Below are positions 1 to 10,900 of a stretch of 64,000 nt of DNA, one piece after another (positions within the stretch are counted from its first letter, which is position 1; each line of letters starts with the position of its first letter). The stretch covers positions 121,804,485 to 121,868,484 of the forward strand of contig CM077664.1 in assembly GCA_039707655.1 (NCBI GenBank). Direction: 5' to 3'. The notes under the pieces were generated by a model. The model saw only the letters and a list, made by a program, of their open reading frames with translations. It did no database searches and was not told where the DNA came from. The DNA is from Elymus sibiricus. Lineage: Eukaryota; Streptophyta; Magnoliopsida; Poales; Poaceae. Made by a program: the position numbers and the translations under genes.

Positions 1-502
1 AATGGCAGTCTCAGATCAAATACCCAAATCTCGTTAAGCGTGTTATTGTTAAGTAACCGCGGACAACGACCAGGCCCACCTCTCTCCTAGGTGGTTCCAC
101 CTGGCCTGTCGTCCCGCCATAGAGAACCTCTCGCGGGTGCTCTCCGAGCCGACCCGACTTTAATGTATCATGTAACATGTATAGTGTATATAATATATCC
201 GTGATCATCGCCCAAAGGGATCACGGCCCGATAATATAGCATGGCACACGGACAAGGGTGTAGGGCCACTGATGGGATACTAGCATACCTATACTAAGCA
301 TATAGGATAACATGTAAAGTACCAACAGTAGTAGCAAGGACGGGCTATGCAACAGTATAGGATCTACCGATAAAGCAGTAACAGCAACACTACTCTAATG
401 CAAGCAGTAGAGGGAAAGAATAGGTGATATCGGTATGATCAAGGGGGTTTGCTTGCCTGGAAGCTCTGCTGAGAAGGATGGGTCATCGGCGACGTAGTCG
501 TA
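1..502 (-). mobile_element. Gypsy LTR fragment, left piece
   Basis: This stretch is the left flank of the Athila-type insertion and joins to 23,963 onward once that insertion and one copy of the 5-bp TSD are removed. Read on the minus strand it resembles the middle of the plus-strand gypsy LTR at 50,719-51,000: both contain an exon-like segment followed by GCAAGCAA, a run of C and ATATCACCTATTC. It therefore belongs to a related long-LTR gypsy family. Its remaining part and internal region lie outside the window. Apart from the exon-like piece at 457-497 I see no gene in it. Confidence 0.7.
457..497 (-). CDS. Exon-like segment of an LTR micro-ORF, downstream half
   Basis: With 23,963-23,993 this forms a 72-bp exon-like block interrupted by the Athila insertion. 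On the minus strand an AG acceptor precedes the block and CCAG followed by GCAAGC ends it, which is a GC-type donor. The open frame contains the peptide DDPSFSAELP. The plus-strand LTR at 50,719-50,790 has a block of exactly the same length, frame and donor with DDPSFAAELP. The coding status is inferred; no start codon exon has been identified. Confidence 0.4.
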
Positions 503-1647
503 TGATGACCCACAAGTATAGGGGATCAATCGTAGTCCTTTCGATAAGTAAGAGTGTCGAACCCAACGAGGATCAGAAGGAAATGACAAGCGGTTTTCAG
601 CAAGGTGTTTTCTGCAAGCACTGAAATTATCGGTAACGAGTAGTTTGATAGCAAGATAATTTGTAACAAGTGGCAAGTAGCAATAGTAACAAAGAGTGCA
701 GCAATATAGCCCAATCCTTTTTGTAACAAAGGACAGGCCGGAACGATCTCTTATAGTAAGTAAAGCATTCTCGAGGACACATGGGGATTTCATCTAGTCA
801 CTTTCATCATGTTTGTTTGATTCGCGTTCGCTACTTTGATAATTTGATATGTGGGTGGACCGGTACTTGGGTGTTGTTCTTACTTGAACAAGCCTCCCAC
901 TTATGATTACCCCCTCTCGCAAGCATCCGCAACTACGAAAGAAGAATTAAGATTTCTCTAACCATAGCATTAAACATATGGATCCAAATCAGCCCCTTAC
1001 GAAATAGCGCATAAACTAGGGTTTAAGCTTCTGTCACTCTAGCAACCCATCATCTAATTACTACTCCACAATGCATTCCCTTAGGCCCAAAGATGGTGAA
1101 GTGTCATGTAGTCGACGTTCCCACGACACCACTAAGGGAATCACAACATACACATCATCAAAATATCGAACGAATACCAAATTCACATGATTACTTATGA
1201 CAAGACTTCTCCCATGTCCTCAAGAACAAAAGTAACTACTCACAAATCATGTTCATGTCCAAGATCAGAGAGGGATTGAATAGCATAATAGATCTGAACA
1301 TATAATCTTCCACCAAATAAACCAACAAGCATCAACTACAAGATGTAATCAACAATATTAGCAACCCACAGGTACCAATCTGAGGTTTTGAGACAAAGAT
1401 TGAATACAAGAGATGAACTAGGGTTTGAGATGAGATGGTGCTGGTGAAGATGTTGATGAAGATTAGTCCTCCCACGATGAGAGGATCGCTGGTGTTGTCG
1501 ATGACGACGATTTCCCCCTCCCGGAGGGAAGTTTCTCCGGCAGAATCTCTCCGCCGGAGATCAAAAGTGCTCCTGCCCAAGTTCCGCCTCGAGACGGCGG
1601 CACACCGTCCCGAAAGTCTTCTCTATAATTTTTTTAGGTCAAATGCA

Positions 1648-1655
1648 CTTATATA
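1648..1655 (-). promoter_or_regulatory. LTR TATA box
   Basis: On the minus strand the sequence reads GGTATATAAGTGC about 35 bp downstream of the GC hairpin. The position in U3 and the matching copy at 23,590-23,597 support it as the element's promoter TATA box. Confidence 0.65.
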
Positions 1656-1689
1656 CCAGAAAATGGGGGCCAGAAGTGGGCCAGGGGCT

Positions 1690-1742
1690 CCACGAGGTAC
1701 CAGGGCGCGCCTGGGGGGGTGGCGCGCCCTGGTGCCTCGTGG
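1690..1742. other. Promoter-proximal GC-rich hairpin in LTR
   Basis: Two 22-base arms (1,690-1,711 and 1,721-1,742) pair with a single mismatch, a T opposite G, around a G-rich loop TGGGGGGGT. Each arm includes the 8-mer GGCGCGCC. It lies about 280-330 nt into the LTR in transcription sense, 35 bp upstream of the TATA box. Confidence 0.85.
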
Positions 1743-2020
1743 GCACCTGGGTGGCCCCCTCTGGTACTTTTTGCTTCCAATATTTTTTATATATTCCAAA
1801 ATAATTCTCCATAAAATTTCAGCTCATTTGGAGATGTGCAGAATAGGTATCTTGACAGAGCTTTTTCAGGTCCAGAATTCCAGCTGCCGGCAATCTCCCT
1901 CTTTGTGTGAATCTTGCATATTGAGAGAGAAAAGGCATTAGAATTGCTCCACAAAGTGTTATATTGATTAAAAACACTATAAATAACAGTAGTAAAACAT
2001 GATGCAAAATGGACGTATCA

Positions 2021-2034
2021 ACTCCCCCAAGCTT
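2021..2034 (-). other. Polypurine tract of the WHAM-like element
   Basis: Directly next to the 3' LTR the minus strand reads AAGCTTGGGGGAGT and then TGATACGTCC. This is the usual Athila-type plus-strand primer site. Confidence 0.85.
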
Positions 2035-3586
2035 AGACCTCGCTTGTCCTCAAGCGAAAGCCGATATCGATAATCATGTCCACATGTTTAGAGAGAGAGG
2101 TGTCGATAAAAACAAAATACGGACATAGAAGCATCATGATCATTATTATAACAGCAATATTTATTATCATAAACTTCTCATAAGCAAGTAACAATTCATC
2201 ACAACAATGGAGTATAAGGCATAAACTTTCTTGAAAACTAACAAACTATGTTCTCAGTCAACAATGCAATTGCAATTCATCATATTTTCAGGAAGGGTCT
2301 CATGTAGGAGCTATTTAGCAAGTCCACATACTCAACCATCATTTAGACTTCTATGATTGCTAACACTCACGAAATATATATGGAGCAAAAGTTTCAGCCA
2401 GACACATAGAAAGATAGGGGCTTGTGAATTTGCCTCCCAACTGATTCACCTCAAGGGTGATGTCAACAATAATAAATCATGATCACCCATATCCAACTGG
2501 ATATATGTGCCTAGATCTTTCCCCACCACATGATGCTTGCAAAAGAGAAAAATAAAAAGGAAGTAGAGGAGAACACTATTGACTCTTGCATAAAAAGTAA
2601 ATACATAAAAGTAAAGGATAGGCCCTTCGTAGAGGGAAGCAGAGGTTGTCATGCGCTTTTTGTTTTTGGATGCAAGAGCTCTTAATGCAAAGGAACATCA
2701 CTTTATATTGCCCCTTGTGATAGCAACCTTTATTATGTAGTATGTCGCTTTTATTTCTTTACCATCACAAGTTCGTACAAAGCTTATTTCCCTTACAATA
2801 AAAGTTCAGACATATTTAGAGGCAATTTTTATTGCTTTTTGCACCGATGACAACTTACTTGAAGAATCTTATTCAATCCATAGGTAGATATAGTGGACTC
2901 TCATGACATGAAACTGGGTTTAAGGGTTTTGGATGCACAAGTAGTATCCCTACTTGGTGCGAATTTTTGGCTAGCAAAGATATTGGCAAGCACCACATGT
3001 TGGAGGATCTATAACATTATAACTTCTATGTGAATATGAACAAACATAACTCATTACGTTGTCTTCCTTGTCCAACGTCAACAATTTGACATAAAATACT
3101 TGATGGGGGCTCACAATCATAAAAGATGTCCAAGATAGTGTATTTTCATGTGAATCTTCTCTTCCCTTATTAATTCTTTCATGAATTGCATCATTGGCTA
3201 ATACTATGTTTGTTAACTTCCAATAAATTTTACCACTTATACTTTTCTTTATGTAATGTCATTACTTTCCATAAGATTAGCATATGATCTTTTTCATTAT
3301 TTTCATTGCTAGAATTGGAACATGAAAGTAAAGAAGCAAAAACTCAAACTACTCTTTATTATATAACTCTCAACTCAATTACATAGATAGATAGATCATG
3401 AAGCTAACACTCGAAAATAGATCATACTAAACTTTTATTCAACTAGATCACGAAAAAACTAAGGATCGGACTAAAAATAGGTAATGATAATAAAAGTGAT
3501 GGTGATACGATACCGGGGCACCTCCCCCAAGCTTGGCACAAGCCAAGGGGAGTACCCATACCCGGGGCACCTCCCCCAAGCTTGGC
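2035..3586 (-). other. Non-coding 3' internal region of the Athila element
   Basis: AT-rich sequence with no convincing ORF lies between the small accessory ORF and the polypurine tract. The part from about 2,138 to 2,700 is closely similar to 63,430-64,000 of the other Athila element. Near 3,513-3,590 a block containing CACCTCCCCCAAGCTTGGC occurs twice about 47 bp apart; on the minus strand both are polypurine-like AAGCTTGGGGGAGGTG motifs. Confidence 0.7.
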
Positions 3587-4012
3587 TCAAGTCTCCTTCT
3601 TCGGTGATGGTGGTGATGGTGAAGTAGCGAGCTTGTCCTTCAGCTCAAGTAGATACATCAATCTGCGGTTGATGCTTCGAAGGGCGATGTTTTGCTCCTC
3701 CAACAAAATAACTTCGCGAGTGAGAGAGGTATTCTGAACACTAACTATTTCAAAGACTCTTAGGGCTTCAATTATGGATGGGGAGAGATGATCATATAAA
3801 GGTTGAAGGATATCTCCCTTCTCAGCGGTCACCTCCATAGGGATAGCTTGCCCTTCCTCCGGAGCTTGGGCTCCCGCAACTTCCTCGACCTTCTCCTCCT
3901 TGCCATTGTCTTCTTCTCCCGATGACAACTTGTAGTAAACCTCGCTGTAGGGGCGTTTGTCCGGCGATGGCTGCACAATGCGGTGCTTGGCACGGAGCTT
4001 TTGGGGAGCCAT
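3587..4012 (-). CDS. Accessory ORF downstream of Athila pol (141 aa)
   Basis: An intact 141-codon ORF starts at the ATG at 4,012. The N-terminus (MAPQKLRAKHR) is basic. The middle is acidic, with a cluster of E and D residues around positions 30-60. Residues of about 75-130 form a likely amphipathic helix or coiled coil with regularly spaced L, I and V. There is no signal peptide or membrane segment, so it is not an obvious envelope-like protein. It occupies the post-pol position where some Athila elements carry an extra ORF. Upstream on the same strand are a TATA box (4,094-4,105) and a copy of the LTR hairpin (4,170-4,221), which suggests its own promoter. The function is not known to me. 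Confidence 0.7.
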   Translation of the reverse strand: MAPQKLRAKHRIVQPSPDKRPYSEVYYKLSSGEEDNGKEEKVEEVAGAQAPEEGQAIPMEVTAEKGDILQPLYDHLSPSIIEALRVFEIVSVQNTSLTREVILLEEQNIALRSINRRLMYLLELKDKLATSPSPPSPKKET

Positions 4013-4093
4013 GACGATTTAGATCGGTCAGAAAAATAGCACGAAACAAGAACAGAGGAGATTTCTGCGATACGGTGGTCAAAACATCTGGAA

Positions 4094-4105
4094 GTATATA
4101 TAAAG
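4094..4105 (-). promoter_or_regulatory. Internal TATA box for the accessory ORF
   Basis: The minus strand reads CTTTATATATACTTC, about 85 bp before the ATG at 4,012. With the GC hairpin 65 bp upstream it reproduces the arrangement of the LTR promoter. No other gene on this strand would need a promoter here. Confidence 0.55.
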
Positions 4106-4169
4106 ATTTTTTATCTTGCAAAACAAGTAATCCAAAAGAAAAACGGAGTCGGGAAGGCACATGTGGGGC

Positions 4170-4221
4170 CCACGAGGTACCAGGGCGCGCCTGGGGGGTG
4201 GCGCGCCCTGGTGCCTCGTGG
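4170..4221. other. Internal copy of the LTR GC-rich hairpin
   Basis: The arms at 4,170-4,191 and 4,200-4,221 are identical in sequence to those of the LTR hairpin at 1,690-1,742, around a loop TGGGGGGT. The AT-rich flank on the high-coordinate side, with a TTCCAAAA motif, also resembles the LTR, so a U3-like segment of about 150 bp seems to have been duplicated inside the element. Confidence 0.8.
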
Positions 4222-4348
4222 GCACCAGGTGGGTCCCCCCGGCTGTTTCTTATTTTTGTATTTTTATAAATATTCCAAAACTGACAGAAAATATTTTTAT
4301 GGAATTTTTGGAGTCGGTTTACTTACCGCATCACATACCTCTTCCTTT

Positions 4349-7316
4349 TCAGGGTTCTGGAGTGTTCCGGAAGGTCTCTCTTATGTATTCCTCCGGTGTA
4401 ATTGTTTCAATAATATTAGTTTCAACATTAATGGGAGTACCTGAAATATAATGCTTAATTCTTTGCCCATTCACCACTCTCGGAATAGTGCCTTCGGAGT
4501 TGTTTATTTTGATGGCTCCGGAGCGATAAACTTCTTCGATGATATACGGTCCTTCCCATTTAGAGAGGAGTTTTCCTGCAAAGAATCTCAAACGAGAATT
4601 GTACAATAGAACTTGCTCACCTACTTTGAATTCCCGTTTTTCAATTCTTCTATCATGCCATCTTTTAACTTTTTCTTTAAACAATTTGGCATTTTCATAA
4701 GCTTGGGTTCTCCATTCATCTAATGAGGTAATGTCAAATAACCTCTTTTCACCGGCAAGTTTAAAATCATAGTTTAGTTCTTTAATTGCCCAATATGCTT
4801 TATGTTCTAACTCAAGAGGTAAATGACATGCTTTTCCATAAACCATTTTATAAGGAGACATACCCATAGGATTTTTATAAGCGGTTCTGTAAGCCCATAA
4901 TGCATCGTCAAGTTTCTTAGACCAATTCTTTCTAGATCTATTGACGGTTTTCTGCAAAATTAATTTTATTTCTCTATTGCTCAATTCAACTTGACAACTA
5001 GTTTGAGGATGATAGGGAGATGCAATTCTATGGTTGACATCATATTTAGCAAGCAATTTACGGAATGCACCATGAATAAAATGTGAACCACCATCAGTTA
5101 TTAAATATCTAGGAACTCCAAACCTTGGGAAAATAACATCTTTAAGCATTTTAATAGAAGTGTTATGATCAGCACTACTAGTTGGAATAGCTTCTAGCCA
5201 CTTAGTAACGTAATCAACAGCAACTAAAATATGAGTATACCCATTGGATTTAGGAAAAGGTCCCATATAATCAAATCCCCAAACATCAAATGGTTCAACA
5301 GCAAGTGAATAATTCATAGGCATTTCCTGACGTCTACCAACATTACCAATTCTTTGACATTCATCACAAGAGGAGACAAACTTACGAGCATCCTTGAAAA
5401 GAGTAGGCCAATAAAAACCAGATTGTAATACCTTGTGTGCAGTTCTGTCTCCCGCATGGTGTCCTCCGTAAGCTTCGGAGTGACACTTCCGTAGGATTTG
5501 TTCCTGTTCATGCTCAGGTATACAATGTCTAATAATACCGTCTACTCCTTCTTTATAAAGATGTGGGTCATCCCAGCAATAATGTCTTAAATCAAAGAAG
5601 AACTTTTTCTTTTGTTGATATGTGAAACTAGGTGGTATATATTTAGCAACAATGTAATTAGCATAGTCTGCATACCAAGGAGTATTACGAGAAGCATTTA
5701 TGACAGCTAATTGCTCATCAGGAAAATCATCATTAATAGGTAGTGGGTCATCAAGAACATTTTCTATTCTAGACAAATTATCTGCTACGGGATTTTCAGC
5801 TCCCTTTCTATCAATAATATGCAAGTCAAATTCTTGTAGCAATAAAACCCACCTAATGAGTCTAGGTTTAATATATTTCTTTTCCATAAGATATTTAATA
5901 GTAGCATGATCGGTGTGAACAGTTAATTTGGAATCAACTATATAAGATCTGAATTTATCACATGCAAACACAACTGCTAGAAATTCTTTTTCAGCAGTAG
6001 CATAGTTTCTTTGGGCACTGTCTAGAGTTTTACTAGCATAATGGATAACATTTAATTTCTTATCAACTCTTTGTCCTAGAACAACACCAACAGCATAATC
6101 ACTAGCATCACACATAATTTCAAAAGGCAAGTTCCAATCAGGTGGTTGAACAATAGGTGCAGTGGTTAAGGCTTTCTTAAGTGTTTCAAAGGCTTCTAGA
6201 CAATCATCATCAAAAACAAATGGAACATCTTTTTGCAAAAGATTGGTAAGAGGCCTAGAAATTTTAGAGAAGTCTTTAATAAATCTCCTATAGAAACCAG
6301 CATGACCAAGGAAACTTCTTATACCTTTAATATCTTTAGGACATGGCATTTTCTCAATAGCGTCAACCTTAGCTTTATCAACTTCAATACCTCTTTCAGA
6401 AATTTTATGCCCCAAGACAATGCCTTCATTGACCATAAAGTAGCACTTCTCCCAATTCAAGACAAGATTAGTTTCTTCACATCTCTGAAAAACTCGATCA
6501 AGGTTGCTTAAGCAATCATCAAAAGAAGTTCCGTAAACGGAAAAATCATCCATGAAAACCTCAACAATCTTTTCACAAAAGTCAGAGAATATTGTAGTCA
6601 TACATCTTTGAAAGGTAGCAGGTGCATTACATAAACCAAAAGGCATACGTCTATAAGCATAAGTTCCAAAGGGACAAGTAAAGGTGGTTTTCTCTTGATC
6701 GGGTTGTGACACGGGTATTTGAGAAAAACCAGAATAACCATCTAGGAGACAAAAGTGTGTATGCTTAGACAATCTTTCTAACATCTGATCAATAAAAGGT
6801 AAGGGGTAATGATCTTTTCTAGTAGCTTTGTTTAATTTTCTAAAATCAATTACCATCCTATAACCAGTTACAATTCTTTGTGGAACGAGTTCATTTTTAT
6901 CATTAGGAACAACGGTAATACCTCCTTTCTTAGGGACACAATGAACGGGACTTACCCATCTACTATCAGCTATGGGATAGATTATACCTGCTTCCAGAAG
7001 TTTTAATATTTCAGTTCTTAACACCTCTTTCATCTTAGGATTTAATCGTCGTTGGTGGTCGACAACTGGTTTAGCATCAGGCTCCATATTAATCTTATGC
7101 TGACATAGAGTGGGACTAATGCCCTTTAGATCATCAAGAGTATATCCAATAGCAGCTCGGTGCTTCCTTAGAGTTTTTAGTAACCTCTTTTCTTCGTGCG
7201 CTGAAAGGTTAGCACTAATAATAACAGGATATATCTTTTTTCATCAAGATAAGCATATTTCAATGTATCAGGCAATTGCTTCAATTCAAACACAGGATCA
7301 CCTTTAGGTGGAGGAG
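4349..7316 (-). pseudogene. pol: Athila pol: reverse transcriptase, RNase H, integrase (frameshifted upstream)
   Basis: The frame is open from about 7,235 to the stop at 4,349; the first ATG at 7,087 gives 912 codons. Counting from that Met, RT spans about 20-260 with the active site FMDD at 178-181. RNase H follows at about 290-420 (motifs CDASDY and ATAEKEF). The integrase has a zinc finger with HH and CDEC, then a catalytic core with [16 protein letters not shown] and a QVELSNRE glutamate. A frameshift lies in the T-run at 7,236-7,241: residues coded at 7,242-7,316 continue the gag-pro end in one frame and RT continues in another. The Tat element at 7,322 separates it from gag-pro. Apart from these breaks the RT and integrase motifs look intact. 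Confidence 0.92.
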
Positions 7317-7321
7317 GGCCT

Positions 7322-7865
7322 TGTTGGGGATATAACCCGTGGTGAGACCCGCCCAGGCGGGGCCGGGTTACACCGGGCGGCTCGTAAGCCCAAGACTTGT
7401 AAGGTGGGCTTAAGGATGCAGGCAAGGCCGCCAGGGCGGCTTACCAGATGGGCCGTTGACAGGGGCCCAGAGACGGAAGATGGCGTGAAGACCCGGGTGG
7501 CTAAGCCGCCCGGTGGCGGCTTACCCAAGATGGTATGGCGGCTTAGAGACAGAATAGGACACGCTGTGTGAGTCGGTTTGAGACTCGTGTAACCCGGGGC
7601 CTTGACCTCTTATATAAAGGCTAGACCCCGGGGCGGCTTAGAAAAAGAGACCAAGGAATCGAGAGCTAGGTCAAGCAATCCGCTCCCTTGTAATCGATAC
7701 TCCAGCTAATACAACACAAGCAGGACGTAGGCTTTTACCTCTACTTGAGGGGCCGAACCTGGGTAATCTCGTGTCCTTCGTCCCGATCAACCCCTTTGAG
7801 TCCACTGCTATGGCGATGGCCTCGAACCTAAGTCTTCGGACATCTGCCGTGACAAAACCACGACA
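7322..7865 (+). repeat. 5' LTR of the Tat-type element
   Basis: It starts TGTTGGGGATATAACCC and ends CCACGACA. It is identical to 20,034-20,577 except for one base. It is GC-rich with repeated GGCGGCTTA and AAGCCGCC words. Confidence 0.96.
7611..7618 (+). promoter_or_regulatory. TATA box in Tat 5' LTR
   Basis: TATATAAA follows GACCTCT and lies 290 bp into the LTR. It is the only good TATA box in the LTR, so transcription should begin near 7,645. The copy in the 3' LTR is at 20,323-20,330. Confidence 0.75.
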
Positions 7866-7867
7866 GT

Positions 7868-7884
7868 TGGCGCCCACCGTGGGG
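7868..7884 (+). other. Primer binding site of the Tat-type element
   Basis: TGGCGCCCACCGTGGGG lies two bases after the LTR end, where the primer site is expected. This form is common in grass gypsy elements. I do not assign the tRNA. Confidence 0.8.
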
Positions 7885-7953
7885 CCAGCGCTCGGTGGTG
7901 TTGAGTTCTCAAAGGGCTCTCTACCAGGGATCGAGGGGTACGCGGTTGGCAGG

Positions 7954-10900
7954 ATGACCAAGAGTCGCCGTGGCCGGCTCTACATCGACGACGCCGGCTG
8001 GGGCCCCGAGGCTGACTCCGTTGAGTATGGTTTCCGGGTCCCCTTCGGCGGGATTCACGTCTTCATCGGCAAGATCGGCGGATCTGAACCCGGGCCGGAC
8101 GTCTACACCGACATCGTCGAGCCGGCTCGGCGCAAGCAACCCGCCCAACGCGGTCAACCCGCCTGTGCCAAACCGGGTCGGAAACACGTCTTCGTCGGCT
8201 TCACTCAGGGCATGGATCTAGAAGGATCTATGTCACAGGAGGAAACTCTCATCTGCTCTGAAAACGGATCTTCGAGCGGAGAGACGGAATCAATCTACCA
8301 GCTCCATAATGGCGGACTCGGGGGCTACGTTGAGCCTTACCCCGAGTCGGATTTTCATAAACCGGAAGAATATGAGCCGCCGAACCGCGCCGCCGTCTTC
8401 ATGGCGGGTTCCGCGGCGGCTCATAACAGCACAGCTGCTGAGGCAACCGGATCGGGGGCTGGCAGGCAGCCGGCTCAGGTCCTTCTGGATTTAATGGGTG
8501 AGCTTTCAACCCTGATGGCAACTGAGGTCACAGCTGAAAATCAAGCCGCCCGTAACACGGAGATTGCGAGGTTGAAGAATCAGATGACTGAAGTCCAGCA
8601 GGAGATCAATGAACTGAAGATTCAGATGGACGCTGAGGCAGAGCGCCTTAGGGCGGATGCTTTCTGTCTTGGGCTGGAGCAGCAATCAGCAGCGGCGGTT
8701 CAGCGGATGAGGCACCAATCCCGCTTGCCGGATCAGTATGAAGCGAGGAATCTTTTCAACACGCCAGGAACGGGACAGAACGTGCCTTTGGTCGTAACCC
8801 GGACGGCGGAAGTACCTGGAAGCCGGGCGGCGGCTCAGCATCAGCAGGTTAACCCGCCCCGACGAAACCAGATTGCACCGACCTCTTTTCCTACGCCGCC
8901 GGGTCATTACTCTAACCCGGCGGAGAACTTGGTAGCGGCAGCAACTCGGCTGACTGCTATCCCAATTCCCGATGAGTCACCCTTCGCAGAAGAAGTGCGG
9001 AACGCGGTTGGATACCTGCGAACGGCAATGGCCCAGCAGGAGAAGTATGCTTACAGCCGGAGTTGTGTGCATTCAACCCCCATCCCCAGTCGCAGTTACA
9101 GCCGGCGTTATGAGTCGCCGGCGGTATCTAGCAGTGAACGACATCGGAACCCGCCGCGGGCTGACCGGCCGGCTCTGGATGCGCAGGCGCTGGTGGATCG
9201 AGCGAGAGCACAACGAGAAGCGGCGGCTCTGGCGGCAGCGGCGGCTCATCCGGAACCCACGGCTGCACCTTCCGTCTCAGCCGGAGCCGGGTTGACCTCC
9301 CGGGCTGTGGGAGTGCCGTGCTTAGCGCCGGCTTTACGGAACGAGCGCCTGCCAAAAGATTTCAAGGGCCCTCGTAAGGTGCCCAATTACACAGCTGACC
9401 TACCTCCGGAGGCTTGGATCGAAAGCTATGAGCTCGCCATGGAGATGTTGGATGTTAGTGATGCAGTGTGTGCCAAGTACTTTATCATGATGCTAGAAGG
9501 GCCGGCTCGCACGTGGTTGAAGGGTTTGCCACCCAACACCATTACTTCCTGGGCCGAGTTGAAGGCGAAATTTATCAAAAATTTCAAAGGGACGTGCAAG
9601 CAGCCCATGACGATCGTGGATTTGGATCATTGTATGCAACAGACGGATGAGTCGGCTCATCATTGGGTCCGGCGGGTTTCGACTATCATCCACTCTTCAG
9701 AACAGATCACGGCGGCTCAAGCAGTTTTGATTCTGGAGAAAAATTGCCACTTTACGCCTTTGAAGCAGAAGCTTGGCCGGCTTAAACGTTCGTGTCAAGA
9801 CATGGGGGAGCTTATGGCGGCTCTAACCAAGTATGCGGACTCTGACAACACGAAAGACCCAGGCTCTGATGATGAAAAATCAGGTCAAGGGAAGAAAGGT
9901 AACAATGGAAAGGGTCAGCAGCAGAACGCGGCTGGAAACGGCAACTCTGGCAAGCGGAAACACCCGGACGGCGGGTCAGAATTGGTGGCGAATACCAGCG
10001 CTGGGAATAACCATGCCAAGGGCAATGGGAACTTCAAGCAGAATTTTAACAAGGGAAAGGTTCCATTTAATTTGGAAGCAATGCTTAATAAGCCTTGTCC
10101 AGAGCATAGTCGACCTGATAAGCCGGCAGGGCATACGTGGAGGAATTGCCACATTATGCGGCAGTTTCGAGATTACAGCCTTCAGCAGCATCATAACAAC
10201 GGTAATGGACCGTCCGGCGGCTCAGGGCCAGGCGGGTCAGGAGCCGGCTTGGGTCCTGGCGGCTCAGGGTCGGGTTACCAGAATCAGGGTAATCAAGGAG
10301 GTCATAATCAACAGTCTGGAGGCGGTGGCCAACAGCAACATAACCAGTCCGGTTTTCAGAGTAACCCAAAACAACTTAGCGGGGGTCAGTATCACGTCTT
10401 CACAACCAGCTTCGACAAGCGAGACCAGAAGGTACGCAAGCGGGCGGTTAATGCGGTCATGCCGGCTCTCCCGCAATATCTGAAGTGGTCTGAGTATGAC
10501 ATCACTTGGAGCAGGGCGGATCACCCGCCGCGGGTTGACAATCCGGGGCAATTAGCTTTGGTGGTTGCCCCCCAAGTTGGTGGATACATGTTCACGAAGG
10601 TTCTTATGGATGGTGGTAGCAGCATCAACATCCTGTATTATGATACTTTCAGCCGGATGGGTCTGCTTGACAAAGATCTTAAGCCGTCTTCCACAGTCTT
10701 TCATGGTGTGGTGCCTGGCAAGTCGGCTTACCCAGTGGGCAGGATTTCGCTGGAAGTCGCCTTTGGTGATGAGTACAATTACAGGGTGGAGTCCCTGTGG
10801 TTTGAGGTGGTCAAAATTAAAAGTCCGTATCATGCTTTATTCGGACGGCCGGCTTATGCCAAGTTCATGGCTAGGCCTTGTTATGTCTACTTACAGCTCA

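Larger units (their letters stand above)
503..2020 (-). repeat. 3' LTR of the WHAM-like Athila element
   Basis: It starts TGATGACCCACAAG and ends GGACGTATCA in plus-strand reading, matching 22,445-23,962 nearly base for base. The minus-strand transcript would begin after the TATA box at 1,648-1,655. A GC-rich hairpin lies just upstream of that TATA box. Open frames within it are chance or LTR-derived and not genes. Confidence 0.93.

Noticed and set aside
7771..7953. Upstream extension of the Tat gag ORF into the LTR
   Set aside because: The first ATG lies in the LTR and the frame crosses the primer site; the ATG at 7,954 is a better start.
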